From positions 248,001-312,000 of the forward strand of contig CAVTFT010000019.1 of NCBI GenBank assembly GCA_963734085.1: DNA of 64,000 nucleotides. Direction: 5' to 3'. The notes beneath the pieces were generated by a model. That model searched no databases and was not told where the DNA came from. It saw only the letters and a program-made list of their open reading frames with translations. Origin of the DNA: CAIWHR01 sp963734085 (GTDB taxonomy: Bacteria > Pseudomonadota > Gammaproteobacteria > Burkholderiales > Casimicrobiaceae). Made by a program: the position numbers and the translations under genes. The stretch's first letter is position 1, and each line of letters begins with the position of its first letter. Of this stretch, positions 17,111 to 26,757 are shown one piece after another.

Positions 17111-18948
17111 CGCATGATTTCACCGCGCCCGTCCGAGCGCAGTACAGTTTCGGTGAACGAGTTGATCGACACCCACCGCGCAAAAAGCTGCTCCATGACG
17201 CAGCCGAAAAGGAACGCGCTTACCCCCTGAAAAAGCAGCTCGTCGACCTCCAGCCCTATTTCCAGACCCCGCCCGAACGCGATGGGCCCCGGCAACGGCA
17301 ATCGTCGGACAAGAGGGCGCACCTGAATGGTCCGGACGCCTTCGATCTGCTTTTTCATGCCGGCATCGCTGGACAGTGCATACAGCCCCAGCAACTCTCG
17401 CAGCGCGGCTGCACCTTCGCGTTCATTGGCGTCCAACAATGACAGGTAATTCAGCGACAGATGACTGATGAACTGCCAGGCCAGACTACCCTCGCCCAGC
17501 GGCGACAATGGCGGAGACGGCCCCTTGATGCAGCGGATCGATTCCAGGGGCGCGGCGTCATTCAGCGTGAAGTCCGTTCGACCGGTGCCCAGCGGCATCT
17601 GCAACGGAAGGTCGCGGTTGGTGCAAAGCGTTGTGACGGCGAGTTGCCGCAAATCACTGCTGAACGGCGCCTCGTCGGGATCCACCAGCGAGATGTAGAT
17701 TTCGCTCCCCACATAGCTGGAACGGAACCCCGTTCGCCTTTGGGATTCCGAAAGCAGACGTGGCTCCCGCTGCACGGTGTAATAGGCGCGATGACCAGCG
17801 TGTTCCGAATGGTAGGCCGCGAAAAATGGCAGGAAAGGCTGTTCGCTCTCGTTCCCGACCCCGTACCCCGTGACGTCGGATATTTCGTAGATCTCGAAGT
17901 CCAGGGGTCGAGTACGGTCGGCGACGACATGATAGTCGTAGGTGCTGTCGCTGATGTGGATGCGGTCGGTTCGCTTCGGAAAGAGATTGACGACCGGGGT
18001 ACAGAAGAGCGCCAAATTGTCGATATCAACGACACCTTCGAGCGCCGGATCGCCGCGGCCAAAGAGCAATACGATCTCCAGCTCATCGCCGGAATGCCGC
18101 TGCACCGCCGACGCGAGGCCGCCCACGTCGACAAACCTGAAGCGCTGCGGAAACGCAAAATACTCTTGCAGCATCCGGTAGCCCTGAAATGTGCGTGGGG
18201 TTACCGGCAACAGCGCCTCCTCGTCGTCAAAGCCGACCCGGGTGACGCGATCCGGGGAAACAAACTGATGCCATGGCCAGGGCTTCGCTGCCGGCGCCGC
18301 CACGACGCCGATACACGCTCCCAGACACAGTTCGTAGAGCCGGTATGCGATTTCGTCGTTGCCCGACAGATAGAAGCGCAGTTGGTCGAGCTTGATCTGG
18401 TCGAATGTAAGTCCGCCGGTCGCTTTGAGCCGCAGGCGCAGCCCGCCTTTCGTACGTGGGCCGTTCCGGATCGACGCGAGCGGCAAGTCGGGCGCAAACG
18501 AAAAATATTCGGCGGCGGCAAGCTCGATCGGCCATAACGTCACGTCATGGGCCGTTCGAAATTCGCAGGCCGTGGTGTCGCCCTTGCCCATGAGGCTTCG
18601 CATGGCGCTGCCGCGCGAGATGGTGAAACCGCGAGCGAGATTCGTGTCACCCAACTCGGGACGCATTTGCGTGATCGCCATTGCGGGCGTCGGTGCCAGA
18701 TATTGCGGATAAACGATTTCAAGTAGCCGTTGGGTAAAGCGCGGAAACTCCGCGTTGAGCTTGACTTGAATCCGTGCTGCCAGAAAGGCCGTGCCCTCCA
18801 ACAGACGTTCGACATAGGGATCCGCGACTTCGATGCCGCTCATCCCCAGACGACTGGCGATCTTCGGAAACTGCTGAGCGAACTCAGCGCCCACTTCACG
18901 AAGATGCTGGAGTTCCTGGTTGTAATGCCGCAGAAGACGCGGGTCCAT
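17074..18948 (-). CDS. tssF: T6SS baseplate protein TssF
   Basis: This intact ORF of 624 residues begins MDPRLLRHYNQELQHLREVG, with GMSGIEVADPYVERLLEGTA following, both typical of TssF (VasA/ImpG). Later markers are FSLAPD-like and RFVDVGGL segments, HISDSTYDYHVVADRTRPLD, DFEIYEISDVTGYG and a C-terminal GRGLEIGLEVDE near HLSLNYLSLLD. The end, GEIMRWVPRCGARPIL, is conserved. It is the largest baseplate wedge subunit. Its start lies 12 bases after the tssE stop. No frameshift is seen over 1.9 kb, in contrast to the neighbouring clpV. Confidence 0.96.
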   Translation of the reverse strand: MDPRLLRHYNQELQHLREVGAEFAQQFPKIASRLGMSGIEVADPYVERLLEGTAFLAARIQVKLNAEFPRFTQRLLEIVYPQYLAPTPAMAITQMRPELGDTNLARGFTISRGSAMRSLMGKGDTTACEFRTAHDVTLWPIELAAAEYFSFAPDLPLASIRNGPRTKGGLRLRLKATGGLTFDQIKLDQLRFYLSGNDEIAYRLYELCLGACIGVVAAPAAKPWPWHQFVSPDRVTRVGFDDEEALLPVTPRTFQGYRMLQEYFAFPQRFRFVDVGGLASAVQRHSGDELEIVLLFGRGDPALEGVVDIDNLALFCTPVVNLFPKRTDRIHISDSTYDYHVVADRTRPLDFEIYEISDVTGYGVGNESEQPFLPFFAAYHSEHAGHRAYYTVQREPRLLSESQRRTGFRSSYVGSEIYISLVDPDEAPFSSDLRQLAVTTLCTNRDLPLQMPLGTGRTDFTLNDAAPLESIRCIKGPSPPLSPLGEGSLAWQFISHLSLNYLSLLDANEREGAAALRELLGLYALSSDAGMKKQIEGVRTIQVRPLVRRLPLPGPIAFGRGLEIGLEVDELLFQGVSAFLFGCVMEQLFARWVSINSFTETVLRSDGRGEIMRWVPRCGARPIL

Positions 18949-18960
18949 GCTCGTCAGCTC

Positions 18961-19467
18961 TTATGCCGTGAGATCGTATATCTCGACTTTCCCGGTTTCG
19001 AGATCGACCTCGGTACGCAACAGCATCTCCAATGGCATCGGATGCGCCCACAGGTTACCGCGGATCTCGACGCTTACGACATTGTGGTGATCCAGTGCCG
19101 TTTCCGAGGCGATTGCCTGAACCTCCAGGGTCGCCGGAAAAATGCGCGGCTCGAAATCGAGGATGGCCTGTCGGACATTGCGCTCGAGATCCAGAAAGTC
19201 AAGCGAAGACGCCGTTTCGCCGGATAGCGCCGGGAGGCCGTAGTTCAAAACCGAACGTTGCGCTTCGGGAAGTCCCGAGAAGTCGGCATCGCCACCCAAC
19301 TGCGTGGCATTGAGGAGCCAAGCCAAATCCCGGATCACCGCCTGTCGCAGCCTGCTCCGCGTGATCGCTCGACTCTCCCGCGGCTCCTGCTTGTTGTCCG
19401 GCTGATCATCCGTAAGGCGATCGAGCAACGCGGGCTGCAATCGATCCTTGAGGCTCGATTCGGCCAT
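18961..19467 (-). CDS. tssE: T6SS baseplate protein TssE (gp25-like)
   Basis: This intact ORF of 168 residues has the gp25/lysozyme-like fold signature: RQAVIRDLAWLLNATQ, VLNYGLPALSG, LERNVRQAILDFEPRIFP and a C-terminal strand region ending GKVEIYDLTA. TssE starts sheath assembly at the baseplate, like phage T4 gp25. It is 3 bases from tagJ and 12 bases from tssF, so it lies in one operon. The N-terminal 30 residues are polar and variable (DDQPDNKQEPRESR). Confidence 0.95.
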   Translation of the reverse strand: MAESSLKDRLQPALLDRLTDDQPDNKQEPRESRAITRSRLRQAVIRDLAWLLNATQLGGDADFSGLPEAQRSVLNYGLPALSGETASSLDFLDLERNVRQAILDFEPRIFPATLEVQAIASETALDHHNVVSVEIRGNLWAHPMPLEMLLRTEVDLETGKVEIYDLTA

Positions 19468-19470
19468 GGG

Positions 19471-20304
19471 TTAGTTTTGAGATCCTTCGGCCTCGGTTGG
19501 ACGAGCGCCATTCAGGCTGATCTCGTGCACTTCCGTCAGCGGCGTTTCCGCCAAATCGGTGGCCAGAACGCGCTGGCCAAGCCCGCAGAAGAATTCGGGC
19601 GCTGGCTCGCTCCAAATGGTCTTCTTCGACATGGCTATCTCGCCTTCCGCGCTCTTTTCCGAACCGGGGTACCGAGTGGGTACGAGCGCGACCGATTCGC
19701 CACCGTTCTCGAACTGGAGGTGTGCCGGCAACCAGACCAGATCCCGCAAATCTTCCGGTGCGTCGATGACGATTCTGCTCAACCGAGCGAACGGCACCCA
19801 GTAATACCGTCCATTGATGATTGCTTCGAGTACGGGACCGAACCGCATGTCAGCATCGGCAATCCAGGCGAACGGGTGCCCGGCGATCGTACCGCCAGTC
19901 TCAGGCGCTTCCTCAAATGCCAGTCGGCGCATGGCTTGTGCCTGCTCAACCTGCCCGCGCCCTGCAAGCAAGACGGCCTCGATCAGGAATGCAAGCCACT
20001 GCTCGGGCTGACCGAATACCATCGGTGATTTCTTGCCTTCGAACACCTGGCTTCGCAGCACCTCGCAATGCAAGGCTTCGCCGTACATTTGAGCCATCGC
20101 GAGCGCAGCAGGATCGAGCTTGGCCGCGACGTCGAGCTGGTTCAGCGCCCGATCCCACTTGCCGAGCACGGAGAGCAGCTGAAAGAGGAATATGCGCAAC
20201 TTCGAATCCGCGGGCTTGGCGCGCACTTCCTCCTCTAGAAGCTTTAGCGCAGCGGCAGGGTCGCCCTCACGCAAGCTTCGTTCGGCTGCACTGGCAGAGC
20301 CCAT
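19471..20304 (-). CDS. tagJ: T6SS accessory protein TagJ (ImpE family)
   Basis: This intact ORF of 277 residues starts with a TPR-like helical region (EGDPAAALKLLEEEVRAKPA), which contains KLRIFLFQLLSVLGKWDRAL, the best-known ImpE signature. The second half has FAWIADADMRFGPVLEAIIN, YYWVPFARL and DLVWLPAHLQFENGGE. TagJ (HsiE in Pseudomonas) binds the sheath subunit TssB and may assist ClpV-dependent recycling. It is encoded between hcp and tssE, with 3 bases to tssE. Confidence 0.93.
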   Translation of the reverse strand: MGSASAAERSLREGDPAAALKLLEEEVRAKPADSKLRIFLFQLLSVLGKWDRALNQLDVAAKLDPAALAMAQMYGEALHCEVLRSQVFEGKKSPMVFGQPEQWLAFLIEAVLLAGRGQVEQAQAMRRLAFEEAPETGGTIAGHPFAWIADADMRFGPVLEAIINGRYYWVPFARLSRIVIDAPEDLRDLVWLPAHLQFENGGESVALVPTRYPGSEKSAEGEIAMSKKTIWSEPAPEFFCGLGQRVLATDLAETPLTEVHEISLNGARPTEAEGSQN

Positions 20305-20398
20305 GGCGCGAATATTCCTTCCCTATGGAACGTCCTGTTCAAATCTGTCGAGATTCGTTTATTTGAAGCTACGGTTCGACGCGATCGTGGCGCGTCGT

Positions 20399-20884
20399 TT
20401 ACTCGATTTCCGTTTCGAAGGTCATGGCGCCGCGAGGAAGTCCATCGGTGCCTTGCGGCGTATATTCGACACTGATCTTCTGAAACGCAAGCTTCAATTC
20501 CTCAGTGAGTTCCGCATGCGGCGAGGCACCATCGGAGCGCACGTCCAGGGCAGTGATGCGGCCTTTTTCGATCGTGATCTTCACGTATTCGAGCGGATCG
20601 CCGCCCGCCTTTCGCACGGTCAGCACGCCCTTCTTGATCAGCTCGTTGTTGCGCATGGCCGACATAAGCCCGGTCGAGGCGCTGTCGACGCGTTTCACGA
20701 TGCCAATCTCGTCGAGCGTCGCCTTGCCGCTATCGCCGCCCGCGCTCATTGCCGATTGCGCGCGCATGCCCCAGGACCAACCGATTACGTCGATTTCATC
20801 CTTGTGCAGATCGTCCTGGGCCTCGCCCTTTATGGCGCCTTGCCTGGCGCCATCCAACTTCAGAAACATGTCGCCGCTGCTCAT
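20399..20884 (-). CDS. hcp: T6SS inner-tube protein Hcp, copy 1
   Basis: The start at 20884 gives MSSGDMFLKLDG, the normal Hcp N-terminus; the ORF can be extended by 12 residues but these are not family-like. The protein has 161 residues with HKDEIDVIGWSWGM, GVLTVRKAGGDPLEYVKITI and a C-terminal VEYTPQGTDGLPRGAMTFE. Hcp hexamers stack into the tube ejected by the sheath and can carry small effectors. A second, clearly different Hcp is encoded 114 bases upstream (20999-21481). Confidence 0.94.
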   Translation of the reverse strand: MSSGDMFLKLDGARQGAIKGEAQDDLHKDEIDVIGWSWGMRAQSAMSAGGDSGKATLDEIGIVKRVDSASTGLMSAMRNNELIKKGVLTVRKAGGDPLEYVKITIEKGRITALDVRSDGASPHAELTEELKLAFQKISVEYTPQGTDGLPRGAMTFETEIE

Positions 20885-20998
20885 GGAACCCTTCCGGCGC
20901 GCATCGGCATCGATGCGCACACCAACACCATGCGCACCGCACGAGGCATATTCGCGGCCTCAATCGAGCAACACGTCAAGCCGTGCTCGGCACTTGCG

Positions 20999-21481
20999 CT
21001 ACACCTTTACGTTCTCGGCAATGTTCCAGGCGGCCTCAACTGCGGCGTCACCGGAGCCGTCGGGCTTCTGCGGCGTATATTCCGTTTTGAACTCCGCGAA
21101 GTTGAGCGTCACGTTCTCCGTCAATCGGTCCTCCCCACCGCTGCCACCCGTCGACAGCGCGGAGATCAGGACTTCCTTCATCGTGATCTTGAGGTATTCG
21201 AGTGGGTTCTCGCCCGCCTTGCGCACGGTCAGCAACGCCTCCTTGAAGTGCTTGCCGTTGCAGCACGAGAGCTGCAGGTTTGCTGAGGATTTGTCGACGT
21301 ACTTGGTAATCGAAAGATCCTGCACATTGACCTTGCCAGCCCCACCACCGCCGCCCTGATGCGTCGTGCCGGATTGGCTCATGCCCCAGCTCCACGACAA
21401 CACGTCGATTTCGTCCTTGTGCTTCGAATCGGACGATTCACCTTTTACGTCATCAAGCTTCAGAAACATGTCAACAGCCAT
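20999..21481 (-). CDS. hcp: T6SS inner-tube protein Hcp, copy 2
   Basis: This intact ORF of 160 residues begins MAVDMFLKLDDVKGESSDSK. It keeps HKDEIDVLSWSWGMSQSG, ALLTVRKAGENPLEYLKITM and FAEFKTEYTPQKPDGSG. It has a Gly-rich loop (QGGGGGAGK) and is well diverged from the neighbouring Hcp, which argues for two specialised tubes or cargo types rather than a recent duplication. It is next to tssC (88-base gap), the usual place for the main hcp gene. Confidence 0.95.
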   Translation of the reverse strand: MAVDMFLKLDDVKGESSDSKHKDEIDVLSWSWGMSQSGTTHQGGGGGAGKVNVQDLSITKYVDKSSANLQLSCCNGKHFKEALLTVRKAGENPLEYLKITMKEVLISALSTGGSGGEDRLTENVTLNFAEFKTEYTPQKPDGSGDAAVEAAWNIAENVKV

Positions 21482-21569
21482 GGCTACTCCCCCTTTACAT
21501 AGGATTGCGCGTTTGCTGGCCTAGACTAGACAGGCAGGGATACTGTTGCACATTAGACATTCACTGCGA

Positions 21570-23063
21570 TCAAGCGGCCTTTGCTGATGGAAGCTTGGAT
21601 ACAAGCCGTAGTGAAACGGTGAGGCCCTCGAGTTGATAGTGCGGTCTCAGAAAGATCTTGGAATTGTAATAGCCCGGATTGCCCTCGACTTCCTCGACGA
21701 CGACCTCCGCGGCGGCCAATGGCTTGCGGGCCTTGGTGCTTTCGGACGAATGGGCGGGATCGCCGTCTACGTAATTCATGATCCACTTCTGCAGCCAGAT
21801 CTGCATGTCGGCGCGCTCCTTGAACGAGCCGATCTTGTCGCGCACGATGCATTTGAGGTAATGCGCAAATCGACAGCAGGCAAAAAGATACGGAAGACGT
21901 GCCGAAAGATTGGCGTTTGCCGTCGCATCGGGATCGTCATACTCGAACGGCTTTTGCAATGACTGGGCGCCGATGAACGCGGCGAAATCCGAGTTCTTCC
22001 GATGCAAGAGCGGCATGAATCCGTTCTTCGCGAGCTCGGCCTCCCGGCGGTCGCTGATGGCGATCTCCGTCGGACACTTCATGTCCACGCCGCCATCGTC
22101 GGTGGGGAATGTGTGCACCGGCAGACCTTCGACCGCGCCACCGGACTCGACACCGCGAATGCGTGAACACCATCCATACAGCTTGAAGGACCGGTTGATG
22201 TTGACGGCCATTCCATAAGCGGAGTTTGCCCACGTGTATTTGCTGTGATCCGCGGCGCCGGTATCCTCCTCGAAATCGAATTCCGCGACCGGATTGGTTT
22301 TTGCGCCGTATGGAAGCCGCGCCAGAAAACGCGGCATCGCCAAACCGAGGTATCGGGCATCGTCGGATTCCCGCAACGAGCGCCACGACGCATATTCCGG
22401 TGTCGTGAATATCTTCGTGAGATCGCGCGGATTGGCCAGCTCCTGCCACGATTCCATCTGCATGACGGTAGGCGAAGCGCCGGCAATGAACGGAACATGG
22501 GCAGCCGCCGCGTTCTTCGACATTTCACCGAGGAGCTCGACATCAGGCGGGCTGTGATTGAAGTGATAGTCGCCGACCAGGCAACCGAACGGCTCTCCGC
22601 CAAACTGCCCGTATTCGGCTTCATATATCTTCTTGAACAATGGACTTTGGTCCCACGCCGTTCCCTTGTAGCGCTTTAGCGTCTTACCAAGATCGTCCTT
22701 CGAAATGTTCAAGAACCGGATCTTCAGCATCTCATCCGTTTCGGTGTTGTTGATCAGGTAATGCAGACCACGCCACGCGCCCTCCAACTTCTGGAAGTCG
22801 GGATGATGCAAGATCAGATTGATTTGCTCGGAAAGCTTGAGGTCAAGCTCGGCGATGATGGCTTCGATCGACTGGACGACATCAGTGCCGATGAGCTTGG
22901 TCTGCGAGAGCGCCTGCTCCGCAAGGGTACGCACGGCCTGCTCGACGGCACCCTTCGCTTCGTCGGTCTTGGGCTTGAATTCCTTTTGCAGCAACGTCGA
23001 GAGCTCACTGCCTTCCAGTGTCGGCGATTCGGCTTTTGGGCTCTGTGCTTGGGTCTCAGCCAT
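21570..23063 (-). CDS. tssC: T6SS sheath large subunit TssC
   Basis: This intact ORF of 497 residues shows IAELDLKLSEQINLILHHPD, LEGAWRGLHYLINNTETDEM, FGCLVGDYHFNHSPPDVELL, FIAGASPTVMQMESWQELAN, the YTWANSAYGMAVNINRSFKL segment and a conserved C-terminal strand (YQLEGLTVSLRLVSKLPS). TssC pairs with TssB to form the contractile sheath around the Hcp tube. It lies 56 bases downstream of tssB. Confidence 0.97.
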   Translation of the reverse strand: MAETQAQSPKAESPTLEGSELSTLLQKEFKPKTDEAKGAVEQAVRTLAEQALSQTKLIGTDVVQSIEAIIAELDLKLSEQINLILHHPDFQKLEGAWRGLHYLINNTETDEMLKIRFLNISKDDLGKTLKRYKGTAWDQSPLFKKIYEAEYGQFGGEPFGCLVGDYHFNHSPPDVELLGEMSKNAAAAHVPFIAGASPTVMQMESWQELANPRDLTKIFTTPEYASWRSLRESDDARYLGLAMPRFLARLPYGAKTNPVAEFDFEEDTGAADHSKYTWANSAYGMAVNINRSFKLYGWCSRIRGVESGGAVEGLPVHTFPTDDGGVDMKCPTEIAISDRREAELAKNGFMPLLHRKNSDFAAFIGAQSLQKPFEYDDPDATANANLSARLPYLFACCRFAHYLKCIVRDKIGSFKERADMQIWLQKWIMNYVDGDPAHSSESTKARKPLAAAEVVVEEVEGNPGYYNSKIFLRPHYQLEGLTVSLRLVSKLPSAKAA

Positions 23064-23119
23064 GGTCTGCTCCTCGGATTTCGCCTAGGACGGTCAGCGC
23101 GGAGGTTTGGGACGACATG

Positions 23120-23632
23120 CTAAGCCTTGGTCTCTTCGGCGGCGGGCTTCTGGCTCGCAGCCAGCGATTGGAGCAACGCCGGATCCTGCAGAACTTTGGC
23201 AATAAGCGCTTCCGCGCCCGTCTTGCCGTCCATGTAAGTCACCAAGTTGGACAACTGCTGTCGCGCATCAAGCAACTTCTTCAGGGAGTCAACCTTGCGG
23301 GCCACTGCCGCGGGCGAGAAATCATCCATGCTTTCAAAGGTGATTTCGACGCTCATATTGCCTTCGCCGGTAAGCGTGTTCGGCACCTGGAACGTTACTC
23401 TCGGGTTGATAGCCTTCATGCGACTGTCGAAGTTATCGACGTCAATTTCCAAGAACTTGCGATCTGCGACGGGCGGCAGCGGCTCCGCTGGCTTGCCCGA
23501 TAGGTCTGCGAGCACGCCCATTACAAACGGCAGCTGAATCTTCTTTTCTGCCCCGTAGAGCTCGACGTCGTACTCGATCTGCACGCGGGGAGCGCGGTTT
23601 CGTGCGATGAACTTCTGGCTGCTTTGTGCCAC
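23120..23632 (-). CDS. tssB: T6SS sheath small subunit TssB
   Basis: This intact ORF of 170 residues begins MAQSSQKFIARNRAPRVQIE. It contains KKIQLPFVMGVLADLSG, RKFLEIDVDNFDSRMKAINP and FESMDDFSPAAVARKV, all canonical for TssB (VipA). It ends with an Ala/Lys-rich tail. TssB provides the ClpV contact and the outer layer of the sheath. It is followed by tssC and preceded by tssA (56-base gap). Confidence 0.97.
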   Translation of the reverse strand: MAQSSQKFIARNRAPRVQIEYDVELYGAEKKIQLPFVMGVLADLSGKPAEPLPPVADRKFLEIDVDNFDSRMKAINPRVTFQVPNTLTGEGNMSVEITFESMDDFSPAAVARKVDSLKKLLDARQQLSNLVTYMDGKTGAEALIAKVLQDPALLQSLAASQKPAAEETKA

Positions 23633-23688
23633 GGTTTCCTCCTAGGGCGTTTCGATGATCTTTATACTACCTCTATACGGAGTTCAGC

Positions 23689-24708
23689 TCATTTTTTTTC
23701 CATCCCGGCGATCTTCTGGATTTGGCCCAAGCTCTCCGGCGCCAGATCCTCGATGATCTCGATAAAGCTTTTTGCCATGAGCCGCTGCGCCCTTCGGAGC
23801 AATAGAGGCGCGGGATGTCCAGGCTCGGTTTTCTGGATGAACTCGCAAATCCTGTCCAACTGCTTGACGGCATCCTCCCGGCGGCGGAGCTCCCCCATTG
23901 CCGAAGGCGCGGGGCCGCTCGAGCCATCAGATGCCACCTGCTGACCTGCTTCGGTCACGCCTAGCGCGTTCCCGCAAACGGCCACGGTCACGGCAAGGGC
24001 TTCCCGGAGCGATTGCAGGTTTGGCGCCCTTGCTGCGCCGACCTTCGCCGACAAGAATGTCTCGAAGGCGTTGAGGACCAGCAAGGAGTCCTGTACGGCT
24101 TTAACGGGCGGCGGGCCGGCGGGGCCGGCCGCCGAATCTCGGATGAGGCCTTCGATCGCTTCGACGCTCAGTGTCGAAGCGTCGCCGACAGGTTGCAGCT
24201 TCTTTTGAGCTACCAGGAGATCGCGAACGGTGGCACGACCCGCCATGGAAGCGACAATGGGGAGGCCCCGTACGTCGCGCAAGAGTCCGTCCGGATCGCG
24301 CAATTGACCTTCGGGATCGATTAGCGGCGCAAATGCATTGATGCGCATCGTCGGATCTTGATCCTCCGACTCGATTAGCGGGTACACCTGGTCCCAATAG
24401 CGGGACGCGAGCTGCTGGATGATCGTCAGTCCGGCACACAGGCCCGCGAATCCCTCCATTCGCGTCAGCGCGCGACAGAGAACGGCCGCCACGCGCAAAT
24501 CCTTGGTGCGGGCGAGCATGGCTTCCGCACGGCCCCGAACGTCGGCCCATTCGGGCTCCTTGGCCGGAACGATGGAGTCGCCCGTCTGTTGCTCCGGTCG
24601 TCCGCGAGCTGCTTCTTCGAGCTCTAAGAAGCTCGGGTCATACTCCAGGTTCGGCCCGCATGGAAGGTCGGGAGAAACCGGAGCGAGAAGCGTTTCAACC
24701 TCAATCAA
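23689..24708 (-). CDS. tssA: T6SS protein TssA (ImpA N-terminal domain)
   Basis: I chose the TTG at 24708, giving (M)IEVETLLAPVSPDLPCGPNL, because TssA proteins start close to this motif and a GGAG lies shortly upstream. The open frame can be extended to 24873, but that part is not family-like. The protein has about 339 residues with LEYDPSFLELEE, WADVRGRAEAMLARTKDLRV, YWDQVYPLI and a C-terminal helical region (HPAPLLLRRAQRLMAKSFIE). TssA caps and guides the growing tube and sheath. It opens the tssA-tssB-tssC-hcp run on this strand. Confidence 0.9.
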   Translation of the reverse strand: MIEVETLLAPVSPDLPCGPNLEYDPSFLELEEAARGRPEQQTGDSIVPAKEPEWADVRGRAEAMLARTKDLRVAAVLCRALTRMEGFAGLCAGLTIIQQLASRYWDQVYPLIESEDQDPTMRINAFAPLIDPEGQLRDPDGLLRDVRGLPIVASMAGRATVRDLLVAQKKLQPVGDASTLSVEAIEGLIRDSAAGPAGPPPVKAVQDSLLVLNAFETFLSAKVGAARAPNLQSLREALAVTVAVCGNALGVTEAGQQVASDGSSGPAPSAMGELRRREDAVKQLDRICEFIQKTEPGHPAPLLLRRAQRLMAKSFIEIIEDLAPESLGQIQKIAGMEKK

Positions 24709-24954
24709 CGCGAAACTCCATCGGTCGGTACGGTTACGGCACCCTCTCGGGAAGTGGCCGCTGACGCAATCCGTCTCCTGAAATAGGACGGAAACCGAAC
24801 TCTTCGGATCCCAAAGACCATGAATACGCTGCTCCAAAACACCTTTAAGGTCAAGGGGCGGTGCGCCACTCAAACCGACCTATCTTTAAGCATTAAACGC
24901 CGCTCCCCGCAATTGGACTTCGACCGAAACGACGGAAACTCCCATCACCCGTGC

Positions 24955-26757
24955 CTATTCGACACAAAGCTGCGGATCCTGAACGACGCATTCAGCCTCT
25001 CCAGCCTCCGCGTCGGTTGCGCCTCGGGTGCCATTACCTGCTCGCGCAGCGGGCAGCGGTTGATCCTTCGGCAGCAGTAGCCACATGCGTCCGTCATCCT
25101 TCATGCGGCTAGCGAACTCGCCAGCCTTCGCCCCGAATCCCCAAAAATAGTCCGCCCGAACTGCGCCTCGGATTGCGCCACCGGTGTCTTGGGCAAACAT
25201 CAGGCGGTTGAAACGGTTACGGGTACTCGAACGTTCTGTGGAAATGAACACGGGATACCCCAACGGTGTCGTGCGTGGATCCACGGCAACCGAACGCCCG
25301 GCAGTCAATGGGACCCCAAGCGCGCCGATCGGACCGCTTTCACTGTCCGGAATCTTCCGAAAGAATACGTAACTCGGGTCGCTGCTGAAGGCGGACAATT
25401 TTGCAGGGGGGCCGAACCTGCCGGGACGTAAGGGTTCCATGGCTGATGTCTTACGCCCGCCAGTTCCCGTATATTCACTCTTGGGATCCTGGGCCACTCG
25501 CGACACACCCTTCACCGTGTCATCGCTATGCGTACGCTGTTGCTGTAGCAGAATGTCGATGACGCGCGCGACCTCCGGTGAGTTATTGCGTTGATTTTGC
25601 TCCGGCGCGACAGGCGGTTCTTGCTTGCGGGCATCGGATGGAGTTTCCATGCCGCGCGTACGCACCTCGTTGTCAACTATCGAGCCGGATGTCGCGGCAA
25701 TATCGTCTTCGGCACTCGGTTCCGACAAATCAATCGGCATGCCTCGTATCAGTGGGTAACCCTCCAATGAAAGATCACCACGGGTTGCCTTACGGAGCGG
25801 CGGCAAGAACGGTCGCCCATTCTGCTCCGCATAGGCAACGCGCACGATCTCGCCATTCGGCAGACGTACCTTGCCCGAACCCTGCACCTGCATTGAATAG
25901 AGGCCAGCGGCATTGTCAACCCACGCGATGATCGGCGCCTTGGTCAACGCTCCGTGCTCTATTTCTGCGCGCGTGTAGTAAGGAACGATGCGGTCGCCAT
26001 CGATTCGTACGCGAAACTTCTTGTCTCGAATGTCCGGTTTCGTGTCACCCAGATCCAAGACGTAACGTTTTCCGACAGCACCGCGAGGCGCTCCGGAGTA
26101 TGAGTTTCGGACAACATTTCGTCCTTGAAGCGTAGCGTTGACAGCGTCACCACTTTTCGTCGTTGCAAGGATGCGCGAATCCAGATAAAGCAAGTCATCT
26201 GGTACACCGTAGACCGGATACAAATACTTGCCTCCGTACTTCAAGCTGCCCTCCAGAAGCGGCTCGTAGTACCCGGTAATTATTCCGGAGGACGTCAGGT
26301 CCTTGTTGTGAATTTGATAGAGGGAAAACTCTTTCTCCACAAACCGTCGAATCGCTTCGCTATTGCGGGAAGAAACCGTCGTTGAGCGCTTGCAAGCGCC
26401 GCCCCATGCACCGCGGTTGTAAAGCACTTTGCAGCTTTCGCGAAATGCCCTCCACGCCTCGGTCAAGTCGTCTTGGTCCCACCCTGGCAAATCCGAGAAC
26501 GGTACCGATGTAAACGTCGCGTACTTGGTACTGAACGATGCTGTCTGCGGGGAGTCAGTGGCAACATGGCGTTCCAGTTGGCCCTCGTTCCGTCCCGATC
26601 CAGCGCCCCCTTTGGCTGACGATCCTCGGGCGGGCGACACTGAGGGTGAGTCGACCCTTGGCGCGAGTTCTTGTGCGTCAGCAGCCGCAATGGCAAGAAA
26701 CGCCAACGCACCAAGGAGCCCCGGCAATGCCAAAGGCGTGCAGCGAATGATCTTCAC
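24955..26757 (-). CDS. mltA: MltA-type membrane-bound lytic murein transglycosylase with 3D domain
   Basis: The GTG at 26757 gives VKIIRCTPLALPGLLGALAF with a signal peptide ending near AAADAQ; the ORF can be extended upstream by 25 residues. MltA features are ITGYYEPLLEGSLKYGGKYL, YPVYGVPDDLLYL, RAEIEHGALTKAPIIAWVDN and the VQGSGKVRLPNGEIVRVAYA segment. A long low-complexity insert follows, then the C-terminal 3D (Asp-rich barrel) domain with FAQDTGGAIRGAVRADYFWG. The enzyme cleaves peptidoglycan glycan strands and probably opens the wall for the T6SS. It is encoded upstream of tssA on the same strand. At about 600 residues it is longer than Escherichia coli MltA (about 365). Confidence 0.88.
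   Translation of the reverse strand: MKIIRCTPLALPGLLGALAFLAIAAADAQELAPRVDSPSVSPARGSSAKGGAGSGRNEGQLERHVATDSPQTASFSTKYATFTSVPFSDLPGWDQDDLTEAWRAFRESCKVLYNRGAWGGACKRSTTVSSRNSEAIRRFVEKEFSLYQIHNKDLTSSGIITGYYEPLLEGSLKYGGKYLYPVYGVPDDLLYLDSRILATTKSGDAVNATLQGRNVVRNSYSGAPRGAVGKRYVLDLGDTKPDIRDKKFRVRIDGDRIVPYYTRAEIEHGALTKAPIIAWVDNAAGLYSMQVQGSGKVRLPNGEIVRVAYAEQNGRPFLPPLRKATRGDLSLEGYPLIRGMPIDLSEPSAEDDIAATSGSIVDNEVRTRGMETPSDARKQEPPVAPEQNQRNNSPEVARVIDILLQQQRTHSDDTVKGVSRVAQDPKSEYTGTGGRKTSAMEPLRPGRFGPPAKLSAFSSDPSYVFFRKIPDSESGPIGALGVPLTAGRSVAVDPRTTPLGYPVFISTERSSTRNRFNRLMFAQDTGGAIRGAVRADYFWGFGAKAGEFASRMKDDGRMWLLLPKDQPLPAARAGNGTRGATDAEAGEAECVVQDPQLCVE

Noticed and set aside
24709..24873. Upstream extension of tssA to 24873
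   Set aside because: The added 55 residues do not resemble any TssA N-terminus; the family motif begins right after the TTG at 24708.
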